Shown piece after piece: positions 10,353 to 19,052 of a DNA stretch of 64,000 nt. The DNA comes from Glutamicibacter creatinolyticus (GTDB lineage Bacteria; Actinomycetota; Actinomycetes; Actinomycetales; Micrococcaceae). The notes beneath the pieces are model-generated. The model was not told the origin of the DNA. It searched no databases and was given only the letters and a program-made list of their open reading frames with translations. Position 1 is the stretch's first letter; every line of letters starts with the position of its first letter. Location of the stretch: positions 806,001 through 870,000 of the forward strand of contig NZ_CP034412.1 in the NCBI RefSeq assembly GCF_006094275.1. Reading direction: 5' to 3'. The translations under genes were made by a program, and so were the position numbers.

Positions 10353-11076
10353 GCCGCTGCGGGCACTGGCCATCGTGATCCCGGTGCACAACGAAGAAGA
10401 ACACCTACCCGCCTGCCTGGCCCACCTGGCGGCCGCCATGGACCGCTTCACCCGGTGCGCGCCGCAGGTGGAACTGCATGCGGTGCTCGTGCTGGACCGC
10501 TGCACCGACCTCTCCGGTCAGCTGGTGCGGGACCGGGTGCGCGCCGATGCCCGCTTCCACGCGCTGCCCGGGAACTTTGGCAGCGTCGGGGCCAGCCGCG
10601 CGGCCGGGGTCCAACGGGCCCTGGAACTTAGCGGCGCCTCCCCGGCGGCTACCTGGGTGGCGTGCAGCGACGCCGACAGCCGGGTGCCGGTCAATTGGCT
10701 GACGGTGCTGCTGCTGGCCGCGGCCCGGGGCGCGGACGCGGTGCTGGGCACCGTGCAACCCGATGAGAAGGAATTGGAACCCCACCGGTACCGGCAGTGG
10801 CGGCAGCACTACCGGCCCGAACCCGGTCACGGGCATGTGCACGGGGCAAACCTGGCGTTCAACGCCGCCCACTACCTGCGCGCCGGCGGATTTGAACCGG
10901 TTACCGCGCATGAGGATGTGGGCCTGGTGCGCCGGCTGCGGGCGGGCGGTGCCCGGCTGCAGGCCACCGCCCAGATCCCGGTGGTCACCTCCGGCCGGCT
11001 GACCGGTCGCCTGCAGGGCGGGTTCGCGGACTATCTGGCGGGCCTGGAATCACGCGCGCTGCTGCTGGGGCGCTAA
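10345..11076 (+). CDS. Family 2 glycosyltransferase (GT-A fold)
   Basis: A 243-residue soluble glycosyltransferase. It begins with the nucleotide-binding IVIPVHNEEEHLPACLAHL, carries a DxD-type metal site in ACSDADSRVPVNWL, and a catalytic/acceptor block HGANLAFNAAHYLRAGGF followed by AHEDVGLVRRL, as in GT2 enzymes. No membrane segment is seen. The ATG at 10345 overlaps the end of the PIG-L/methyltransferase gene by 8 bases; the longer open frame to 9841 runs antiphase inside the upstream gene and is rejected. It is the last gene of the three-gene operon and is followed by an inverted repeat shared with dps. Donor and acceptor are unknown. Confidence 0.85.
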   Translation: MNEPLRALAIVIPVHNEEEHLPACLAHLAAAMDRFTRCAPQVELHAVLVLDRCTDLSGQLVRDRVRADARFHALPGNFGSVGASRAAGVQRALELSGASPAATWVACSDADSRVPVNWLTVLLLAAARGADAVLGTVQPDEKELEPHRYRQWRQHYRPEPGHGHVHGANLAFNAAHYLRAGGFEPVTAHEDVGLVRRLRAGGARLQATAQIPVVTSGRLTGRLQGGFADYLAGLESRALLLGR

Positions 11077-11124
11077 GGCCCCACGGCCGGCCCTGGTGCG
11101 GGTGACAACTTGCGCAGACGGCAA

Positions 11125-11153
11125 GCGGCACGCCCCACAAGGGGACGTGCCGC
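11125..11153. terminator. Hairpin between convergent genes
   Basis: GCGGCACG (11125-11132) pairs perfectly with CGTGCCGC (11146-11153), with an inner CCCC/GGGG extension and an ACAA loop. It lies between the end of the glycosyltransferase operon and the end of dps, so it can serve both strands. No strong T-run follows on either strand. Confidence 0.5.
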
Positions 11154-11194
11154 GAAAAACTGGCCGCCGGCCAGAACCGGAAAACCGGTCCGGG

Positions 11195-11707
11195 TTATGG
11201 CTTGCGGTTTTCGGCGCTGATGAACCAGGCCTGCTGTTCCAGCTGCGCAATGTAGTCATGCAGGATGTCAGCCGAGGTTGGGTCGGCCTCATCAACTGCG
11301 TCATGCACCCGGCGCATGACACCCACCGTGGTCTGCACGGCGTCGACCATCAGGTCCACGGCCTTGGTGGTCAGGATCTCGCCGTTCGTGGGCTGCTCCA
11401 GCTCGGTGTACTTCGACACGGTGCCCACCAGCCCATCCGGGGTGGCGTGCATGGCGCGCATGCGCTCGGCGATTTCATCCGAACCCTTGCGGGCGATGTC
11501 CACGACCTCGTCCAGGTTCAGGTGCAGGTCGCGGAAGTTCGGGCCCACAATGTTCCAGTGCGCCTGCTTGCCCACAAGCTGCAAGTCGATCAGGTTCACC
11601 AGGACGGACTGCAGGGCATCACGCAGCTCCTCGGTGGCGACGAAACCGTTCTCGGCGTTTTCCCGCTTGGTCTTCCCTGCTGGTGTCTTCTTTACGGAAT
11701 CAGACAA
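11195..11707 (-). CDS. dps: Dps family ferritin-like DNA-protection protein
   Basis: A 170-residue four-helix ferritin-like protein that forms dodecamers, oxidises Fe(II) with H2O2 and protects DNA. The ferroxidase ligands of the family are visible: His in GKQAHWNIVG, His and acidic residues in FRDLHLNLDEVVDIA and SDEIAERM. A lysine-rich N-terminal tail (SVKKTPAGKTKRE) is the kind used for DNA contact. The start codon lies behind AAGGGGGAGC. Upstream is an 8-base perfect inverted repeat that could be an operator. It fits the iron theme of the window. A bacterioferritin is excluded by length and the Dps-type helix spacing. Confidence 0.93.
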   Translation of the reverse strand: MSDSVKKTPAGKTKRENAENGFVATEELRDALQSVLVNLIDLQLVGKQAHWNIVGPNFRDLHLNLDEVVDIARKGSDEIAERMRAMHATPDGLVGTVSKYTELEQPTNGEILTTKAVDLMVDAVQTTVGVMRRVHDAVDEADPTSADILHDYIAQLEQQAWFISAENRKP

Positions 11708-11753
11708 GGTTTGCTCCCCCTTCAGGTGGTCACTTCAACTTGCTTTCCAACAA

Positions 11754-11776
11754 CCCTTGGCGGTTACGGCCAAGGG
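11754..11776. promoter_or_regulatory. Inverted repeat upstream of dps (possible operator)
   Basis: CCCTTGGC (11754-11761) and GCCAAGGG (11769-11776) form a perfect 8-base dyad with a 7-base spacer, 47 bases upstream of the dps start codon. Position and symmetry suit a repressor or activator site; the regulator is not identified. It could also form an RNA hairpin in the leader. Confidence 0.3.
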
Positions 11777-12084
11777 CCCTAATTTGAACTCTAGCCCTCC
11801 GCGCCCAGGATGTGTACCTCGGCCCCGTTCTTTCACCTGCTTCCAAGGTTTTACCCGGTTGTTCACCTCCTCCACCACTTCGCAAGCCGCGCGTTCCTGC
11901 GGAAGCAGGCCGGGAAGGGCCTGCTGGGAACGCCTTTGGTCAATACTGGCAATCCCCATGGAATGCGCTTTTGGGTGCGGGTTGGCCCCGGGGCGGGCAG
12001 TATCGTGGCTAGTCCAATCGATTCCGGCACCAGGGGTCGGCAGCCCGCCGCCGCTGGATCGCCGCAGAACGAAGGAGGGACACA
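11777..12084. other. Intergenic region between divergent dps and small proline-rich gene
   Basis: About 300 bases, noticeably less GC-rich than neighbouring coding DNA. No protein-coding frame with a ribosome site was found apart from the gene that starts at 12085. It must hold the promoters for dps (leftward) and for the small gene (rightward), but no clear -35/-10 pair stands out. Confidence 0.4.
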
Positions 12085-12273
12085 ATGTTCGGACACCGAC
12101 ATCCCACCGAGCCACCGGTCACCCCGCATGACCCGACCGGGCCAATGGAACCGCCCAGCGACCCCACGGCCCCACCGGAACCGCACACCGACCCGACCGG
12201 GCCGACCCAGCCGCCGCTGGATCCCACTGCCCCGCCACCGCCGCCGGAACCGGAAACCCAGCCGGAACGCTAG
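12085..12273 (+). CDS. Small proline-rich repeat protein (62 aa)
   Basis: A 62-residue protein of unknown function, about 40 percent proline. It contains two imperfect copies of a unit of about 20 residues: HDPTGPMEPPSDPTAPPEP and HTDPTGPTQPPLDPTAPPPP. The start is well supported by the strong site AAGGAGG (12072-12078), 6 bases before the ATG, which argues that the frame is translated. No signal peptide or hydrophobic segment is present, so it is probably an unstructured cytoplasmic peptide. A second tiny gene follows 88 bases downstream. Confidence 0.55.
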   Translation: MFGHRHPTEPPVTPHDPTGPMEPPSDPTAPPEPHTDPTGPTQPPLDPTAPPPPPEPETQPER

Positions 12274-12361
12274 AATCAGGCCAACGCCGGATCTGCCCGC
12301 CGGGCGCACACCAGCCCGGCGCGGACGCTGAATCAACCACACGGAATCAGGAGGACGGCTC

Positions 12362-12535
12362 ATGCAGAACACCTCGAACAACCAGGACAAGACCAACGAG
12401 CAGGACGCCAAGCTGAAGGACCACGTCTCGGACCCCAAGCTCTCCGATGACACCGGTCACGATTGGACCGATGAGGGCGGCGCCACCCACCAGGGCGCGG
12501 CGACCGCAACCCCGGCGCACGACGACGAATCGTAG
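12362..12535 (+). CDS. Small acidic hydrophilic protein (57 aa)
   Basis: A 57-residue Asp/Gln/Asn/Lys-rich protein (begins MQNTSNNQDKTNEQDAKLKD, ends HDDES) with no hydrophobic segment. The ATG at 12362 follows AGGAGGACGGCTC, a near-perfect ribosome site, which is the main evidence that it is real. The composition resembles small stress-associated, intrinsically disordered proteins of actinobacteria, but no family was recognised. It lies directly downstream of the proline-rich mini-gene on the same strand and may share its transcript. Confidence 0.55.
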   Translation: MQNTSNNQDKTNEQDAKLKDHVSDPKLSDDTGHDWTDEGGATHQGAATATPAHDDES

Positions 12536-12576
12536 GCCCCGAAAAACCCACGACTACGGGCTATAGGCAATAAAGT

Positions 12577-12610
12577 GTGTCTGGCCCGGGCGTGTTCCAA
12601 GGCCAGACAC
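12577..12610 (-). terminator. Rho-independent-type terminator
   Basis: GTGTCTGGCC (12577-12586) and GGCCAGACAC (12601-12610) form a perfect 10-base stem with a 14-base loop. On the minus strand it follows a stop codon at 12613 and is followed by ACTTTATT, so it best serves a minus-strand gene of which only the end remains. Confidence 0.55.
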
Positions 12611-12612
12611 CT

Positions 12613-12733
12613 TCAAAACCAGTGACTAGTAGCTGTTTCGAATCCAGCCTCTTCTGATGAACTGTCCATCTTCGGTACTAGCGCCGGTGCCATAAAGCTC
12701 CGGGCCGATTGGCTCGTCATCTGACACTTGCTC
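12613..12733 (-). pseudogene. C-terminal fragment of an unidentified gene
   Basis: A minus-strand open frame of about 40 codons ends at 12613 (last residues GFETATSHWF) and is directly followed by a terminator hairpin. Its upstream continuation runs into HrpB coding sequence on the other strand, so only the tail of the gene seems to be present. I do not recognise the family. The coding claim rests only on the stop-plus-terminator arrangement and on the pattern of truncated genes that follows. Confidence 0.3.
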
Positions 12734-13720
12734 AGCTGCCGCGGATCGGCTTCTCGGTGCGCGGGCAAAGCCTGAGCGGTCCGCGCACCCGCATTGAGTT
12801 CGTCACCGCCGGGCTGCTGCTGCGCCGGCTGCTGGCCGACCCGGACCTGGCCTCGGTGGGCGCGGTGATCGTCGATGAGGTCCATGAGCGCTCCATTGAA
12901 ACCGACCTGGTGCTGGCGATGCTCAACCAGGTCAACCAGCTGCGCGATGACCTGGCCCTGCTGGTGATGAGCGCAACCCTGCACGCCGAGGACCTGCGCG
13001 GATCATCATTTCCACCCCGATCGCCGAATCCTCCCTCACGGTGCCGCGGGTGCACCTGGTGGTGGACGCCGGGTACGCCCGGGAACCGCGGCGGGACGCG
13101 GTGCGCGGGATGAGCGGGCTGGTCACCGTGGTGGCCAGCCGCGCCTCGGCCACCCAGCGGGCCGGCCGTGCCGGACGCCTGGAGCCCGGCCGGGTGGTGC
13201 GCACCCTGGATCAGCGTTCCTTCGCCGCCGCCCCGGCCTTCACCAGCCCGCAGATCGCCACCGCGGAGCTGACCCAGGCGGCGCTGTACCTGGCGGCGTG
13301 GGGGACCCCGCGCGGGGAGGGGCGCTGCGCTCGTTGATTCCCTGGCAGCACGCCCATGACCTGGATGAGCTGCTGCCCGAGCGGCTGCAGGTTCCCAGCG
13401 GCTCGCGCATCGCCCTGCAGTACCCGGAGCCGGGCACGGCGCAGGGCCGGGTGGTGGCGGCGGTGAAGCTGCAGGAATGCTTCGGGCTGGCCCAAACGCC
13501 GCGGCTGCTGCACGGACAGGTGCCGATCCAGTTCCACCTGCTCTCCCCGGCCGGCCGGCCCCTGGCGGTCACCGATGACCTGCGCAGTTTCTGGGATGGC
13601 CCGTACCGACAGGTGCGCGCAGAGATGCGCGGGCGCTATCCCAAGCATCCGTGGCCGGAAAACCCCTGGGAGCACGTGGCCACCGCAACAACCAAAAACC
13701 GGCTGACCGGGGCGCCGTAG
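12734..13720 (+). pseudogene. hrpB: ATP-dependent RNA helicase HrpB, three remnant pieces
   Basis: Three separated parts of a DExH helicase of about 830 residues. About 12745-12998 holds motifs Ib to III, including VDEVHERSIETD and the SAT motif VMSATLHAEDL. About 12998-13315 holds motifs V and VI (RIIISTPIAESSLTV, SRASATQRAGRAGR). About 13320-13720 holds the HrpB C-terminal domain (VPSGSRIAL, VKLQECFGLAQTP, RGRYPKHPWPENPW). The P-loop, the segment between motifs III and V and several hundred residues before the C-terminus are missing, and the frame changes near 13000 and 13320. It cannot make a working helicase as read. HrpA is excluded by the C-terminal domain. The ends of the pieces are abrupt, as at the other junctions of this region. 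Confidence 0.8.
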
Positions 13721-13727
13721 GCCTGGC

Positions 13728-14866
13728 TTAGGCGAAGGCGGAGATGCCGGTGATCGCCCGGCCCATGATCAGCGCCTGCACCGTTTCGGTGCCCTCATAG
13801 GTGTGCAGCGCCTCCATGTCCGCGAAGTGGCGGGCCACCCGGTTGTCGGTCAGGATGCCGTTGCCGCCCAACAGGTCCCGCGCGTTCGCCGCGATCGAAC
13901 GGGCGGTGCGGGTGGCGGTGTACTTGGCCAGCGAGGCGGCCGGGCCGGTGAGCTTGCCCGCCATTTCGCGGCGGGTGGACTGCACGGCCAGCAGTTGGAT
14001 GGTCGCCAGCTCGGACTGCATGCGCGCCAGTCGCTCCTGCACCACCTGGGAGGCGGCCAGCGGGCGACCGAACTGCACGCGCTGCTTGGCGTAGGCCACC
14101 GCGGATTCATAGCAGGCGGTCGCATGCCCAACCGCCGCCCAGGCCACGCCCAGGCGGGTGGCGAAGAGCACCGCGGCGGTGTCCTTGAAGCTGTTCGCGC
14201 CGGGCAGGACCATCTCATCGGGAACAAACACGTTCTCCAGCCGGATGTGCGCCTGCCAGATGGCGCGCAGCGACAGCTTGTTCTTGATCGTGGTCGCGGT
14301 GTAGCCCGCGGACTGCTGGTCCACCAGCAACCCGCGCACCTTGCCCTCGTCATCACGCGCCCAGACCACGCTGATCCCGCCGACCGAGCCGTTGCCGATC
14401 CACTTCTTCTCGCCGTTGAGCACGTAGCCGCCCTCCACCCGGGTGGCCCGGGTTTCCAGGGACACCGAGTCCGAACCGTGGGTGGGTTCGGTCAGGGCGA
14501 AGGCGCCGGGCAGTTCCCCGCGCAGCATCGGCACGCCGAACTTTTCGATCTGCTCGGGGCTGCCACACTGCAGGATGGAACGCAGTGCCAACCCGGCCTG
14601 CACGCCCACAATGGTGCCCACCGAGCCGTCGCCGCGGTGCAGCTCCATGTTCACCAGCCCGGCGGCCATGGCGCTCATTGGGGGCGTACCCCTTGGGGGT
14701 CTGCCCGTCGCGCAGCAGATCGGCGTCGCCCAGCTTCTTGACCAGGTGCAGCGGGTAGTCGGCGGTCTCCCAGTATTCGTGGGAAGACGCCGGTGGGATC
14801 GATCTCCACGTCGGTGGTCCACAGGTCGTAGTCCGGCTCGGTGACACCGGGGGGGAAGTCGGACAT
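13728..14866 (-). pseudogene. Acyl-CoA dehydrogenase (glutaryl-CoA dehydrogenase-like), frameshifted
   Basis: An FAD-dependent acyl-CoA dehydrogenase. The C-terminal 300 or so residues are in one frame: FALTEPTHGSDSVSLETRA, the FAD/substrate block NGEKKWIGNGSVGG, SLRAIWQAHI, RVQFGRPLAASQVVQERLA and the terminal MEALHTYEGTETVQALIMGR. The last contains the YEGT Glu used as catalytic base in the glutaryl-CoA subgroup. The N-terminal part (from MSDFPPGVTEPDYDLW at 14866) is split by frame changes near 14785 and 14685, and about 35 residues seem to be missing at the first. Without those faults it would be a normal enzyme of amino-acid or fatty-acid degradation. It abuts a TetR fragment at its 5' end. 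Confidence 0.8.
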
Positions 14867-14869
14867 GGG

Positions 14870-15044
14870 TGATGATCATTTCCTGGTCCGCGAAGACCAT
14901 ATTCTCCTTGGAACCGAAACGGCGGAAAAACGTGGAACGGGACATGCCGGCGGCGTTGGCCAGCTCATCGACGCTGGTGGCGTCAAATCCCTGGTCGATC
15001 AGCAGTTCGAGGGCGGCAACGGGCACGGCGGAAGAAGTGATCAT
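14870..15044 (-). pseudogene. TetR-family regulator, N-terminal HTH fragment
   Basis: About 57 residues starting at ATG 15044. They contain a complete TetR-type helix-turn-helix (ALELLIDQGFDATSVDELA then NAAGMSRSTFFRRFGSKENM) and stop making sense at 14870, where the start of the acyl-CoA dehydrogenase begins in the same open frame. The ligand-binding domain of about 130 residues is missing. The gene is divergent from the DoxX-like gene at 15086, which it would be expected to regulate. Read literally, the sequence encodes an HTH-dehydrogenase chimera, which I take to be a deletion junction. Confidence 0.75.
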
Positions 15045-15085
15045 GATTGTTGAATCTAGCATGGAAACGAAAGAAGTGAGGATCG

Positions 15086-15483
15086 ATGGGTATCTCAATT
15101 GCAAATGCCGCACTACGTCTGGTCAGCGGTGCGTACATCCTCAACAGCGGCATCAACAAGCTGCGCCTGGATGAGGAAAGCGCCGCCGGGCTGCAGCAGA
15201 TGGCCTCCAACGGCGTGCCGCAGCTGGGCAACATGGAACCGGCAGCGTTCGGCAAGGCGGTCTCCGCCACCGAGATCTCGCTGGGCTCTGCGCTGCTGCT
15301 GCCACTGGTTCCCTCCCGTCTGGCCGGACTGGGGCTGGCCGGCTTCTCCGGAGTCATGCTCAGCATGTACCTGCGCACCCCGGGGCTGACCGAGTCCGAC
15401 GGCATCCGCCCCACCGCCGAGGGCGGCACCCTGGCCAAGGACGTGTGGCTGGCCGGAATCGCCGTCGCCCTGATCTTCGGGCG
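15086..15483 (+). CDS. DoxX-like small membrane protein, 3' end lost
   Basis: About 132 residues with several hydrophobic segments, beginning MGISIANAALRLVSGAYILN with INKLRLDEESAAG after the first segment; this matches DoxX/SURF4-like actinobacterial membrane proteins of unknown role. The ATG follows GTGAGGATCG. The natural protein should end shortly after VWLAGIAVALIFG; at about 15484 the frame runs without a stop into antisense MFS sequence, so the last few codons and the stop are missing. It is divergent from the TetR fragment with only 41 bases between start codons. Confidence 0.65.
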
Positions 15484-16690
15484 CCGCTCACCGCACCTGC
15501 GCCGAGATGCGCGACTGCATCATCACCGCGATCAGCGCCGAGCCGAGCACCGCACCGATCTGCCGGGTCGTGTTGTACACCCCGGAACCGGCCCCGGCGT
15601 TGGCCGGGCCCAGGTCGCGGGTGGCGGTCAGTGACAGCGACGGCCAGATCATGGCCGAACCCAGCCCCTGCAGCACCGGTGGAAGCAGCAGCACCCACAG
15701 TGGGGTGTCGGCGTGCATCAGGAACGCGTAGCTGACGATGCCCCCGCCGCCCAACAGTGCGAAGCCCGGGATCGCGAACTTGCGCGGGTGCCATCGGTGA
15801 CATCAGCAGCGCCGCCTGGGTGGGGCTCAGTTCGCGCACCGACTGCAGGTAGAAGATCATCGGCAGGCTCAGCGTGGTGATGGCCAGGCCCATGAAGCTG
15901 ATGCCCAGGTTCGCCAGGGAGAAGTTCCGGTCGCGGAAGAGGCCCAGCGGCACCAGCGGTTCCTTGGTGGTGCGCGACTGCCACCAGATGAACGCCGCGA
16001 GCAGCACCAGCCCGGCAATGATCAGGTGCACCGAGCCGATCGGCCCGATGAACGGTTCCCAGTTGGTGGAATCCCCCTCCTGGATGCCGTAGACCAGGGC
16101 GAACATGGCCGCCGCGGAGAGGATCACGCCCAGCGTGTCGAAGGTCGGCGAGTGCGGCTGGAGCTTGGGCACCCAGCGCATCACCAGGATGAAGGTCAGC
16201 ACGCCCACCGGCAGGTTGATGAAGAAGATCCACTCCCAGCCCAGGGTGTCCACCAGCAGCCCGCCGGCGATCGGGCCCACCAGCGAGGCCACCCCGGCCA
16301 CCGCGCCCCACACGCCCATGGCCGCGCCACGGTGACGGTAGGGGAAGAGCCGGGTGATCATCGTCATCGACTGCGGGGACATCATCGCCGCGCCGAAGCC
16401 CTGCACGGCGCGGGCGGCAATCAGCGAGCCGATGCTGGGGGAAAGCCCGCACCAGGCCGAGGCGCCGGTGAACAGCACCAGACCGATCAGGTAGATGTTG
16501 CGCGGGCCGAAGCGGTCGCCCAGGCGCCCGGTAATCAGCAGCGGCACCGCAAAGGTGAGCAGGTAGGCGCTGTTCACCCAGATGATCGCGGTCAAATCCG
16601 CGTGCAGCGCCCCCATGATGGCCGGCATCGCCATGGACACGATCGTGGTGTCCAGCAGGATCATGAAGAAGCCGATGACCAGCGCCCATA
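15484..16690 (-). pseudogene. EmrB/QacA-type MFS drug exporter, both ends and middle disrupted
   Basis: A 14-helix DHA2-type proton-driven exporter. Motif A (GRLGDRFGPRNIYLIG), helix 1 with ILLDTTIVSMAMPAIMG, motif C-like GPIAGGLLVDTLGWEWIFFI and TRQIGAVLGSALIAV are all visible. The first 10-20 residues are missing: at about 16691 the frame runs back into PhzF. About 18 residues are missing at a frame change near 15793 (after LLMSPMAP). The C-terminus is cut at about 15484. About 400 of an expected 480 or so residues remain. It would export drugs or hydrophobic compounds; the substrate cannot be told. Confidence 0.8.
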
Positions 16691-17544
16691 GCGCCCGCCA
16701 TGCGGCCTTCGAAGTCCACGTTGCCGCAGATCCGGGTGACCACATCCCCGCCCACCCAGATGCCGGTGCCGTCGTTTTCCACGTGCAGGATCGCCGAGCG
16801 CCCCACCCGGGTGCCCTGGCGGACGGTGTAGCGCTGCGGGGCCAGGGCCGCCTCGGTCAGCCACTGCCCGAATCCGGCGTTCAGCGAGCCGGTGGCCGGG
16901 TCCTCCTGGATCGCCTCGCTGGGCACGAAGGAGCGGGCCTCGAAGTCGGCCGGAGGCTGCAGCACCACCGAGCCGAAGCGCTCCTCGGAACGGTAGCGGT
17001 CCGAGGCATCCAGCGGGCGCAGCTCCTCGCGGGTGCCGGACACGCGGGGCAGCACGCTGCCGCGCGGCTGCCAGGAACCAAAGGTGACGCTGGAGGAGGT
17101 GTAGGGCCCGATCACCCCCAGCTCCAGGCCCTCCAGGGCGGGGTAGTCCGGTTCGATGGCCAGCACCACGTCCGCATCGCCCAGCAGCATCCGCTCGACG
17201 CGCACCTCGATCAGGCCCGCGGCGCACTGCTGAACCAGGTGTTCGTCGCGGGCCGGCTGCCCGCCGGCCTCCAGCCAGGCCTGGGCGGCACCCAGGGTGG
17301 GGTGCCCGGCGAAGGGCAGCTCCGTGCTGGGGGTGAAGATCCGGATGGAGTAGTCGGCCCCCGGCTCGGTGGGGGCAATGAAGAAAACGGTTTCGGACTG
17401 CTTCATCCACCGGGCGAAGCGCTGCATCGCCTCGGTGTCGAGCTCGTCGGCGTCGAAGACCACGGCCAGCCCGTTGCCGCTGAAGGCGGTGGGCGCGAAC
17501 ACATCAACCTGCTGATAGGCGAAGACGGGGTTCATATATTGCAT
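16691..17544 (-). pseudogene. PhzF-family epimerase/isomerase, 3' end lost
   Basis: A PhzF-fold protein of about 284 residues, nearly complete. The family landmarks are present: FSGNGLAVVFD, the catalytic Glu in KQSETVFFI, FAGHPTLGAAQAWL and EDPATGSLNAGFGQWL. The protein should stop soon after VVTRICGNVDF, but no stop codon is present and the frame continues into the MFS gene. ATG at 17544 (MQYMNPVFAYQQ) or 17535. The upstream AMIN-like gene overlaps its start. PhzF homologues outside phenazine clusters are isomerases of unknown substrate, and nothing here points to phenazine. Confidence 0.8.
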
Positions 17545-17810
17545 GGTGGCACATCCGTGCGCGCGGGTGAGCCGGTGTTACGCACCACATGGTGGGCGAC
17601 GTCGATCACCAGCCGTGAACCGGTGCCCGGTCCATCCAGCGTGAAGGCCCGCATCGGCAGCCGGGCCCGGGTGGACAGGCCCCAGTCGGTTTGGCCTTCG
17701 AAGCTGCCCAGGTAGGCCAGCTGCGTTGACGTACTTCACGGTGTACCCGGTCTTCTTGCCCGTCAGGTCAATGACCAGGCGGTCGAAGCAGGCGTGGCGT
17801 CCGGTACGCA
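17532..17810 (-). pseudogene. AMIN-like domain protein, fragment with internal deletion
   Basis: Two pieces of an actinobacterial AMIN-like domain. 17728-17810 encodes FDRLVIDLTGKKTGYTVKYV; 17532-17727, in another frame, encodes LAYLGSFEGQTDWGLSTRAR followed by FTLDGPGTGSRLVIDVAHH. About 40 residues are missing between them, and the N-terminal part, normally a lipoprotein or signal-peptide region, is missing at 17810 where MscS sequence begins on the other strand. The intact protein would be exported and bind cell-wall material, inferred from the family. The stop overlaps the PhzF start. Confidence 0.6.
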
Positions 17811-18511
17811 CTCACCTGGTTCCTGATCCGCCTGGCCAAGGGGATCGAGAACTTCATGCTGGGGCGGTTGCAGAAGAGGATCGGCACCGGACGCAAGCTG
17901 GCGAAGGTGGAAACCCAGATCGGGCTGCTGCGCCGGGTGCTGGCCGCGATCCTGGTGGTGCTGGCGGTCGCCGCGATCCTGCTGACAATCGAACAGGTCA
18001 GGGCGCTGGGCGCCGGTATTCTGGCCTCCGCCGGCCTGATGTCGGTGGTCGTCGGCCTGGCGGTGCAGACCCCGCTGTCCAATGTTTTTGCCGGCATGCA
18101 GGTGGCCTTCACCGACTCGATCCGCGTGGGCGACACCATCGTGGTGGAAGGCGAACGCGGCTCGGTGGAGGAGATCACCCTGAGCTACGTGGTGGTCCTG
18201 CTGCTGGACGGGCGGCGCATGATCCTGCCCTCCACCTACTTCACCACCACGCCGTTTGAGAACTGGTCGCGGCGCTCCACCGAGATCAGCGGCAATGTGG
18301 TGCTGGAGCTGAAGTGGAACGCCCCGGTGGACTACCTGCGCAAGCGCACCACCGAACTGCTGGAGTCCTCGGACCTGTGGGACGGGCGCAGCAACTCCCT
18401 GGTCGTGACCGACGCGGTCGGCGGGCTGCAGACCGTGACCATCTATTTATCGGCCCGCAACGCCGGCGACCTGTGGGACCTGCGCAACATGGTGCGCGAA
18501 AAGCTGCCAGC
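17811..18511 (+). pseudogene. MscS-family mechanosensitive channel, both ends cut
   Basis: From 17811 the frame reads TWFLIRLAKGIENFMLGRL, then a membrane segment (VLAAILVVLAVAAILL), the pore-lining helix region GLAVQTPLSNVFAGMQVA, and the cytoplasmic beta domain (SIRVGDTIVVEGERGSVEEI, RMILPSTYF). It ends in the alpha/beta domain at about 18511. The first transmembrane helices and the C-terminus are absent, and no proper start codon exists at the left end. The channel would release solutes on osmotic downshock. It is divergent from the AMIN-like fragment and convergent with the YqaJ fragment. Confidence 0.75.
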
Positions 18512-19049
18512 CACCCCGCCTTGTCGATCAGGTCCGCGATCATGGTGTCATCGCGCTCAACCCAACGGAATTCGGGCACCGCGTTCAGCGGGATGAAGTT
18601 CTCGTGCTGTTCCCACACGAACAGCGTGCGTTCGGCGCCGATCACGTACTGCTGCCACAGGATCTGGCGCAGGTAGTGGCGCGGAACCCGGTTGAAGGGC
18701 TTGTTCGTGGTCTTGATTTCAGCCAGCACCGGGGTGCCCTGGGCATCGAAGCCCAGCCCGTCCGGGGTGGCCAGGTGCAGGCGGTTCTCCCGGGAATGGA
18801 ACAGCTGGCTGGAGGGGAAGATGTTGAAGTTCTCCAGCACCCAGTTGGCGATCACCGGCTCGCGGCGCCGGCCGTGCTCGGTGTAGGGGTTGCCGGAAAA
18901 ACCGGAACCGTACAGCTTGTCCCAGGCCGCGGACTTGATGGAGCGTTCGGTGGACAGCTTGGCCACGTCGGTGGCGGTGATGCCCTGTGAGCGGGCCCGC
19001 AGCCATTCGATGCGGTTCGACGAATCGGCCAGCACCCGCTGGAAGCACT
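18512..19049 (-). pseudogene. YqaJ-family nuclease (recombinase-associated), truncated
   Basis: About 178 residues of a lambda-exonuclease-like PD-(D/E)XK fold. Visible: the N-terminal IEWLRARSQGITATDVAKL, GNPYTEHGRRREPVIANWV with the conserved Glu, the catalytic Asp in LATPDGLGFD and the ExK in VLAEIKTTNKPFN. It starts mid-frame at about 19049 where the ABC ATPase begins on the other strand, and is cut at 18512 after DKAGWLA. Genes like this occur both in phages and on actinobacterial chromosomes; no other phage gene is adjacent. Confidence 0.7.
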
Positions 19050-19052
19050 CAT

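Noticed and set aside
12625-12660. tRNA-like T-arm (TTCGAATCC) near 12640
   Set aside because: The stem is imperfect and no acceptor, D- or anticodon arm can be drawn upstream; the bases fit better in the C-terminus of a minus-strand frame.
13728-15113. HTH domain fused to an acyl-CoA dehydrogenase as a new regulator
   Set aside because: The TetR part ends exactly where the dehydrogenase start codon lies, the junction codes for nonsense residues, and the dehydrogenase part has two more frame changes. A deletion junction explains it better.
15718-17544. PhzF-MFS fusion protein
   Set aside because: The join lacks the PhzF stop and the MFS N-terminus and is one of many similar junctions in the block.
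18512-19049. Prophage recombination module (YqaJ nuclease)
   Set aside because: No RecT-like or other phage genes are next to it, and it is only one fragment in a region of broken chromosomal genes.
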